This document shows, one piece after another, positions 57,586 to 64,000 of a stretch of 64,000 bases of DNA (within the stretch, counting starts at the first letter, position 1; every line of letters begins with the position of its first letter). The DNA comes from Liquidambar formosana. Its lineage: Eukaryota; Streptophyta; Magnoliopsida; Saxifragales; Altingiaceae. The notes under the pieces are model-generated. The model saw nothing but the letters and a program-made list of their open reading frames with translations, did no database searches and was not told the DNA's origin. The DNA lies in NCBI GenBank assembly GCA_039720395.1, contig CM077832.1, positions 16,124,060 to 16,188,059 of the forward strand, given 5' to 3'. A program made the translations under genes and the position numbers.

Positions 57586-58030
57586 GGTGGTTTTGTACTT
57601 CATAAAATAAAAATAAAAATGAAAAAAAAAAAGGCTGGAAAGAAGAACAAAAGCTGTCTTGATTCACCTGCTGAACAAAAGCTGTCATGATTCACCTGCT
57701 AAAGTTTAAGCTAGCTACAAGACGATCAGGCATGGTCTGGTTGAGGGGTAGGCCGGGTGTATAGGATGGGATATTGCATGCGTCTAGGAATTGGTCAAGT
57801 ACATAAAACTCCTGATGTCAAGTAAAAAAAAAAAAAAAAGAGAGAGAGAGAGAGAGACAGTGGCAAGGTGCATGGCTAAGAAGGAAAAAAAAGGGGAAAA
57901 AAAGCAAAAGAAATTAGATTTCGAAATATAGTTGATATATCAAGCCATTGATCAGACTTCTTTGAAAGCCTTTAAAAAGTTAAAGAAATGTATGATATAG
58001 TATTAAAGTAATGAAAAAAAAAAAAAAGGG
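57586..58030. other. Duplicated host stretch with (AG)n tract
   Basis: The stretch holds the second copy of the 55910-56100 sequence, an internal near-tandem repeat gaacaaaagctgtc(t/a)tgattcacctgct (57645-57700) and an (AG)n tract at 57839-57857. No gene is seen. Confidence 0.45.
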
Positions 58031-58962
58031 GTAAAATGTAAAAAACCCCCCTCAATTGTTACTTTTTTTGCATAATACCCTCTCAAAAAAAAAAACTCAA
58101 TAAAAAACCCCTCATATTATGTAAGGTTGAAAAATACTTTCTTCCTTCCATAATCCGTTAACAAAGTTAACAGTCAAACCACATGTGACTAGCATATGAT
58201 GAAAAACATTTACTTTTATGACTGTAATACCCTCTGCATTTGGAAAAGACGAAAATACCATCACCAAGCTCAATGAAAAGACGAAAATACCCTCACCTTC
58301 TTCTTCTTTCTTTTAAGATCTAAGTATGATGCAATGGGCTTGGGGATCAGATCTGGTCTTTCACTCTCCTGCCCTCTCTCGCTCCCTCGCTCTCTCGCGC
58401 ACAGCCCATCTCTCGCACAGCCCCTCTCCCACACAGCCTCTATCGCACAACCCCTCTCTCGCACTCTCGTACAATTTGCCTGGCCAAATTGTTGGTCCCC
58501 CTATACAATTAAGCTCCTAACCTTTGATTCGGTTGATGACTTTCTACAGAAGGTGACTACTGTTAGGGGTAAGCTTAAAAAGGGTGGTATTGTGGATGTT
58601 GGCGTCCTCGCCTCTTTTCATGAGGGTTACAGCACTGGAAAATTCAACGGATTGGATGCATTTGTTATTCTTTTATTTGGATTCAAACTCGCTTGCTGTT
58701 AAGCGCTCGCATCACATTTTCCATTTTGGTTGTCTTTAAAAGTCGCAGGCCATGCCTTCACAGTTGAGATGGGGTGATATTATTTGTACCATTGAAGTTT
58801 GATGAAGGGAAGGCTATAGCATAAATAGGGTCATGTACAGACCTCTCCATGTTTTTGTAATTGAGTTTGGTTTCTTATGCTTGTAGACTGTAGAGTGTGG
58901 GCGAGTGGCAGAAGGATTGCTTATTTCTATAGTGCAATAAATCATGAATAATGAATGGAAAT
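58031..58962 (+). mobile_element. Left part of a Pack-MULE-like element
   Basis: The left end reads gggtaaaatgtaaaaaaccc then gcataataccctctc, the style of a long plant MULE TIR. It carries a gene fragment at 58516-58665 with host-like sequence downstream, including an aataaat polyadenylation-like motif near 58936. The right TIR is not present before 58962, where the retrotransposon LTR begins; it may lie beyond the retrotransposon, outside the window. Confidence 0.5.
58516..58665 (+). pseudogene. Fragment of a nucleostemin-like GTPase (NSN1-type) gene
   Basis: The plus-strand peptide contains SVDDFLQKVTTVRGKLKKGG and IVDVG, a block found just after the GTPase domain of plant nucleostemin-like nucleolar GTPases (family text DDFLxKVAxxRGxLxKGGxVDV). 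After VDV the sequence diverges (FHEGYSTGKFN against HDWNEGKIPYY). Only about 45 residues are conserved and the GTPase motifs are absent, so this is a captured fragment, consistent with a Pack-MULE. The parent gene functions in ribosome assembly and development. Confidence 0.7.
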
Positions 58963-60189
58963 TGTTGTTGCTGCGACTTTAATAATGCTCCCAAGTGCAG
59001 AATGTCGCGAAGTAATAAATTCTCAGTGAGTCCGAGGTCGAACCACAGGGAAGGGGAATAATTAGTAGAAAAGATTGAGAAAAGATTTTAGAAATTTGGT
59101 TGCTTGGTTGCAGAGAATTAGTTTGATTGAAAACAATAATTTAAAAACACTAAGGTTCAGAGGTTCACTCACAACAAGTATTAGTTATTTGCGAACGACT
59201 CAATTTTATAACTCAACTGAGATTCATACGAAGGATGACCCCAGTCGGATGATGTAACAATTAATTTTATTCAAAACAATTCTAAAAATATGGATTCATA
59301 AGATTGATTGATTTAATGCATGAGAAAACTAGTAATTTAATTCGCAGGGAATTCTAAGCATTCACCGTACCCGGAGTTAACGATAAATAAAAGAATTATA
59401 CAGAATAAATACTTTGCAAAATAATCAAAATCAATCAAAACTATAAAACCTTACATTAAATCCATGAAAGAGTCATTAAACAAATACCAAATAATTGTTG
59501 TGGCTTCACTCCTAGCCTTAGCAAAACGTTTAGCTACTCATGATACTAGAAAACTAAAGAGAGGTAGAAGAAGAAGAATAAAAGAGAGGTCTTTTGTAGA
59601 AGAGAAGAAGAGAAGCAATATATAGAGGTGCAGCCACCTTTTCCTTTCCATGTGATCTTAGGGTTTCCAAAAGAAAGAGGAGAAAAATTAGGAAACAAAT
59701 TAGGAATCCCGGTTTTTTCCATCAGGGCTAACTTGTAACCCGTTTTTGACCTACTAAACGTTGAAATCACGAAAAATTCGTGAAATACAATATTGTAGGG
59801 CTTCAAATCAGCTTTCCAGGGACACCAATTTCGCATCAATTGGACTTCGGAGTCAAAAGTTATGGCCAAAATACGGTAACTGCTCCAAACTTTCTTTTTA
59901 ATCTTCTTTCCAACTTTGGGGTTGCCAATTTCTTTGCTAAAATCTTCTAAAATTAATGCACTTCAACTTTGCAAAGCTTCCATATATTTCCAAATAAATA
60001 AAGAATGCTTGACCATAGGGAATTGGCTTCCTACAAAAATAAAACACACATTAATACACCACTTTAAGCATAAGAGCATGTATCAAGAGAATTCATGTAT
60101 AATGTGTAAAATGCAGAATTAAGTGTCAAATAAATATGATAATGCCTACTGAAAGTATAACATTAATGCAATTTTAAGCTATTATCACA
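58963..60189 (-). mobile_element. 3' LTR of an Athila-like Ty3/gypsy element
   Basis: On the minus strand the LTR begins tgtgataatagcttaaaat at 60189, directly after a polypurine tract (ggttggggggg, 60190-60200), and ends with gcagcaacaaca at 58963, so TG...CA ends. It contains the ccgaggtcgaaccacaggga motif (59030-59053) often seen in LTRs of this group of plant gypsy elements. The 5' LTR lies beyond the right edge of the window. Confidence 0.85.
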
Positions 60190-61897
60190 CCCCCCCAACC
60201 AGCATATTGCTAGTCCCTAGCAATCAAAGCGATTGAAATAGTTTTCTTCAAAAGAAAAACTCAAAACATGGCTACCAATTTCATCACCTTAGCAAAAGAA
60301 TTAGTTAAAAGTTCAGGACACTTGCAACTATTAAAAATATCCCAATGAATTCAAAAACTCATTGTGTGTGAAGAATTTAGCCAACAGAAATATAAACCCA
60401 ATTTCAAGGTAAAGCACAACCCAAATCTCTATCTGAAATATGCTTCAACTCAAATCTCACAGGGATTACACTCAACAAAATAATACACTCTGAATAGGGT
60501 AAAACTCTCGAGTATATGTGAGTAGAATAATGTAGAGCAAGAACAAGAATCTCACATATAAAATATTTTAAAAAACGCTATCACAAGAAAGAATCATATA
60601 GTCTCATGAAAGGAATGCCAAATACTAAGAATGTACACCACACATTGCATTATAGTTCAGTCATGTTAATATCCAAACCATACTATCCTCGAAATCAAAT
60701 AGGACTTTTAACAGGATGTAATGTTGGGATAAAAGAAAGAATTGAAACAAAAAGGTTATGGTGATAATAAAAAGTGTATCCGAGAATGGTAGAAAGAACA
60801 AACTCACTTGAAACAATTTTGTATTCAACTTATTCTTCCAAACTTTGGCAATCAAACACTTTTTTTTCTTTTTTTTTTTTTCACTTCTCAATACTTCACC
60901 AACAAAGCTTTCTCTTTCTTTTTTTCTTTTTTTCTTTCTTTTTTTTTTCTTTTCTTTTCTTTTTTTTTCTTCATTTTTTTTCACCTTTTTTTTTAATTTT
61001 TTTAATTTTCCCACCCATTCACCGTACTGAACATTGATAATATTCATTCTCAAAACACTTTGGGAAAAAGGTTATGAAAGAAAGGCTAATCAAAAGGCTC
61101 AACGGGCTAACTAGTAGTAATGTATCACAAAGGAAAAAAAATTAAAGGCTCAAAGAAATCAAAGATGGCCTAAAATCATCTCTCAAAGAGTGGTATAATT
61201 TTTCAATATCCATGACTTCAAAAGAAACAAGTGTGGTATAAAAAATATATTCTCAGCATTCAACCAAAAAGAAGAAATAATGAGACTAAACAATGAAATT
61301 TGAGCGCTTCCAAAAATCAAGGTAAGATTAAATATAATAACCCTCTAAAAAAAATTAATGGCTCAAATACTCGCAAGGGCTAAAAGTCTCCACATTTTTA
61401 TTCATCAAGATCTCCAAAATCATCTTTACCCTCTAATCAAGAATCATATTCATGCGGCTAAAGTGCAAGTGCAATGTAATCCGAGTATGAAATTCAATGG
61501 AAAATTTTAAACAGGAGTAGCATAATGAACTTCAAACTAGATAATCTTACTAAGGCAACAAAATTTTTAAGCCAAAAATGTGTAAACCATTAAACTTTTT
61601 TTTTTTTTTTTGAAAAATAAGATAAACTAACTAAGACCAAAATAAACTAACACCACACCAAAATTCTCTCCCCCCCAACCTAAAAGATACATTGTCCTCA
61701 ATGTAAACAAAGAAAAACAAAGTAGTAGAAATCATGGAGAGTACCTTGAGGTGCGAACCAAAAAGAAAACAAACAAACTCTAATACCTGCAAAATGGGTT
61801 AGACACGAAAAACACCAAAAAAAAAAAACAAACAAAAGGGAAAAAATAAATAAATAAATAACTAACTACGACACAAACAGTAATACGAATGAACTAA
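60190..61897 (-). mobile_element. 3' non-coding internal region of the gypsy element
   Basis: It extends from the end of the pol-like ORF to the polypurine tract at the LTR. It holds a second polypurine-type tract (ggttgggggggag, 61668-61680) next to acattgaggacaatgtatct, and a long T/C-rich tract at 60859-61005 on the plus strand. Related Athila elements have an env-like ORF here; I see none, only low-complexity open frames. Confidence 0.7.
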
Positions 61898-64000
61898 TTA
61901 AGGGTTCGGTAAATCCTGGTAGACAGGATCCACCAAATCAATGGACTCATCCTCAGGTGAAAAATTCTCAAGAAATGGTTTAAGACGTCCATTAACTTTA
62001 AAAACATTACCATTCTTAGGATTTTCAATCTCAACAGTTCCATGAGGAAAAACAGTTTTAACCACAAATGGTCTTGTCCAACGGGATCTTAGCTTACCTG
62101 GAAACAAGTGCAATCTAGAATTATACAAAAGAACTTTTTGAGATGGTTTAAAAGATTTCCTTAAAATATTTTTGTCATGAAAAACTTTCATTCGTTCTTT
62201 GTAAATTCTAAAATTGTCATAAGCATTTCGCCGAATTTCTTCCAAATTAATTATATGAGTGCACACTAAACGGCTAATTCCTTTAATGGCAGAAACATTC
62301 AATCCTATTGCACCTTTGTGTTCTTTCAAAATTTTCAGCAACTTACCTTCTTGCAAGGGATCAAGTTTAGTAGATATTACCATAGGAAAAATCTCCTTAG
62401 GTCTAAAGAATGCATACTTGAGTTCCACTAGCAAAGGCTTTAATTCCAGTTTAGGCACTTTCTCATTCGATGGCAATAGTTTAAGCTCACGGGGTGGTAG
62501 CTCTTCAAATTTAGGCTTCCGCGCATTCACATCCAATTCCTGTGTAGAATCCAATAAATAATAAAGATATGCAATTTTAGGATCCTCATTAAATTCCAAA
62601 TCAAAAGAATTAACCAAGCACGCCTCTAAAGGATCAGAAAAGCACGACACATTAAATTGTTTTTGAACAAGTGTATCAATCAAGTTAACTTCATGAAAGT
62701 CATCATCATCCTTAGGTTCTTTGCAAGTATTAAAAATATTCAATTCTTGGGTCATATTTCCAAAAGACAATTTAAGTATACCACTCCTACAATTTATTAA
62801 AGCATTGGAAGTTGCAAGGAATGGGCGACCCAGAATCACAGGAATTTGAGAACTAGCATTCAAAACAGGGTGTGTGTCCAAAACAATAAAATCAACAGGA
62901 AAGTAAAATTTATCAATTTGGACTAACACATCCTCTACTATTCCCCTAGGTATTTTCACAGAACGGTCCGCAAGCTGAAGAGTTATTTTTGTAGGTTTTA
63001 ACTCACCTAGACCCAACTGTTCATATACCGAATAAGGTAAAAGATTCACGCTAGCCTCAAGATCAAGTAAAGCTTGCTCTACTTTAAAATTACCAATAAC
63101 ACATGAAATTGTGGGACTACCTGGATCTTTATACTTAGGAGGAATATTATTTTGAATAATAGCACTCACCTGCTCAGTTAAAAATGCCTTCTTTTGTACG
63201 TTAAGCTTACGCTTAACCGTACATAAATCTTTCAAAAATTTAGCATAAGAAGGAATTTGTTTTATTGCATCCAACAAAGGGATGTTGACTTTCACTTGTT
63301 TAAAGATTTCAAGAATGTCTGCATTCTGATTCACTTTCTGAGGTGGTTGCAATCTTTGAGGAAAAGGAATAGGAATGGGGCATCTCTCAACTACACTTGA
63401 CTCGGGCTTATTAAGTTCATTACTACTCTTTGTTTTTGAAAATTCTTCTTTTTCTTTATCTTTGGGTGGTGAAATAGTTTTATCAATAACTTTTCCACTG
63501 CGAAGAGTAGTAACGGACTTAGCATGCTCAAGTTGTGTATCAGATAAATTAGAATCACTAATACTAAATTGACCTTGGGGGTTAGGTTGTGGTTGAGATA
63601 GAAATTTACCTTTTTCTTGAATGCTTAATGAAGTGGTCAACTTAGTAAGAGTGTTTCTAATGTCACCTATGGCTTGAGAGGTCTGATTATTTATGGTGGC
63701 TTGACTCTGCATAAACTGTTGCAATGTTTCCTCTAAACCCTTCTTAGGAGGAGGATTATAAGGAACAAAATTAGAATGGCCTTGAGGTGGTAGTATAACA
63801 TTATCATTCCTCCAACTGAAATTTGGATGATTCCTCCATCCTGGATTATAAGTTTCAGAATAGGGTGAAGAAAAAGGCTTTTTATTTATATTTATAGCAT
63901 TTGCTTGATCGTGCAACACCTCTTTAAAAGCAGGAATAGTTGGGCAATCATTTGTAGAGTGTCCCACAGTCTCACAAATACTACAAACATCATTCAATTT
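61898..64000 (-). CDS. Ty3/gypsy Gag-Pol ORF with internal deletion (partial at window edge)
   Basis: The frame is open to the window edge, so the start lies outside. It has a CCHC knuckle (CSICETVGHSTNDC), a low-complexity linker with LRSGKVIDK, and an aspartic protease (LLDLEASVNLLPYSVYEQLG, later VILGRPFLATSNALI). The start of reverse transcriptase follows (PMVISTKLDPLQEGKLLKIL to THIINLEE). It then jumps directly to the integrase C-terminal part (FRIYKERMKVFHDKNILRK, FPGKLRSRWTRPFVV, NGRLKPFL) with no frame break. Catalytic RT, RNase H and the integrase core are absent. The protease triad reads DLEA where DLGA or DSGA is usual. The 701-codon ORF cannot give an active polymerase. Confidence 0.9.
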   Translation of the reverse strand, partial: KLNDVCSICETVGHSTNDCPTIPAFKEVLHDQANAININKKPFSSPYSETYNPGWRNHPNFSWRNDNVILPPQGHSNFVPYNPPPKKGLEETLQQFMQSQATINNQTSQAIGDIRNTLTKLTTSLSIQEKGKFLSQPQPNPQGQFSISDSNLSDTQLEHAKSVTTLRSGKVIDKTISPPKDKEKEEFSKTKSSNELNKPESSVVERCPIPIPFPQRLQPPQKVNQNADILEIFKQVKVNIPLLDAIKQIPSYAKFLKDLCTVKRKLNVQKKAFLTEQVSAIIQNNIPPKYKDPGSPTISCVIGNFKVEQALLDLEASVNLLPYSVYEQLGLGELKPTKITLQLADRSVKIPRGIVEDVLVQIDKFYFPVDFIVLDTHPVLNASSQIPVILGRPFLATSNALINCRSGILKLSFGNMTQELNIFNTCKEPKDDDDFHEVNLIDTLVQKQFNVSCFSDPLEACLVNSFDLEFNEDPKIAYLYYLLDSTQELDVNARKPKFEELPPRELKLLPSNEKVPKLELKPLLVELKYAFFRPKEIFPMVISTKLDPLQEGKLLKILKEHKGAIGLNVSAIKGISRLVCTHIINLEEIRRNAYDNFRIYKERMKVFHDKNILRKSFKPSQKVLLYNSRLHLFPGKLRSRWTRPFVVKTVFPHGTVEIENPKNGNVFKVNGRLKPFLENFSPEDESIDLVDPVYQDLPNP

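Noticed and set aside
60661..61053. Open frames across a T/C-rich tract, on both strands
   Set aside because: They are low-complexity (poly-Lys or poly-Phe) translations of the gypsy element's non-coding internal region.
1..64000. tRNA, rRNA or other structured RNA genes
   Set aside because: I looked for tRNA A/B-box-like sequence and conserved rRNA blocks and saw none that could be supported by eye.

Overview
This window is plant nuclear DNA, most likely from a eudicot. It is AT-rich, split-gene signals such as GT/AG introns are present, and the recognisable proteins are plant transposon proteins (TNP2/DUF4218/DUF4216, PIF/Harbinger transposase with its Myb/SANT partner, Ty3/gypsy Gag-Pol) or plant families (DUF247, GRF zinc finger). 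I cannot name the species. I see no complete ordinary housekeeping gene. Almost everything supportable is a transposon, a fragment carried by one, or a decayed exon. The only recognised reading frame that looks intact and short enough to be a finished gene is a two-exon GRF zinc-finger membrane protein at 36840-37283, and it sits inside a DNA transposon.

Layout. 181-11.2 kb is one copy (A) of a duplicated host segment; the second copy (B) lies at 52.9-55.9 kb. Copy A has been invaded by a three-deep nest of hAT elements (2262-5822), another hAT (7170-7895), a solo LTR (8272-9372) and a Mutator-like element (MULE, 9482-10969). Copy B lacks these insertions and so acts as an empty-site reference. 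A second long-TIR MULE follows at 11412-12852. From about 13.9 to 26.5 kb lies a composite of two CACTA elements: the right arm of one abuts the broken TNPA-like gene of a second, minus-strand element that carries a dead TNP2 transposase and a strongly periodic subterminal array. 26.8-29.8 kb is a non-coding LTR-type remnant, and 30.2-31.4 kb holds a DUF247 pseudogene.

35177-44742 is the most interesting part: a 9.6 kb PIF/Harbinger-type element with matching ends. It carries four genes, namely a GRF zinc-finger membrane protein (+), a gene of the putative plant transposon protein family with proline-rich tail (-), a Myb/SANT-like partner (-) and a Harbinger transposase (-). The transposon-protein gene is flanked on both sides by arrays of GTCGAC palindromes (at least 16 perfect sites), which look like binding sites for a DNA-binding protein. 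The transposase has lost the segment that should hold its second catalytic aspartate.

45-52 kb holds decayed exons, one further MULE, a perfectly bounded hAT MITE and several MITE remnants. 56119-57585 is a long-TIR MULE with a 10 bp target duplication and a GAA-repeat expansion in one TIR only. 58031 onward is the left end of a MULE that carries a nucleostemin-like (NSN1) gene fragment. The window ends in the 3' half of a minus-strand Athila-like Ty3/gypsy element (LTR 58963-60189), whose remaining ORF fuses protease and the start of reverse transcriptase directly to the integrase C-terminus.
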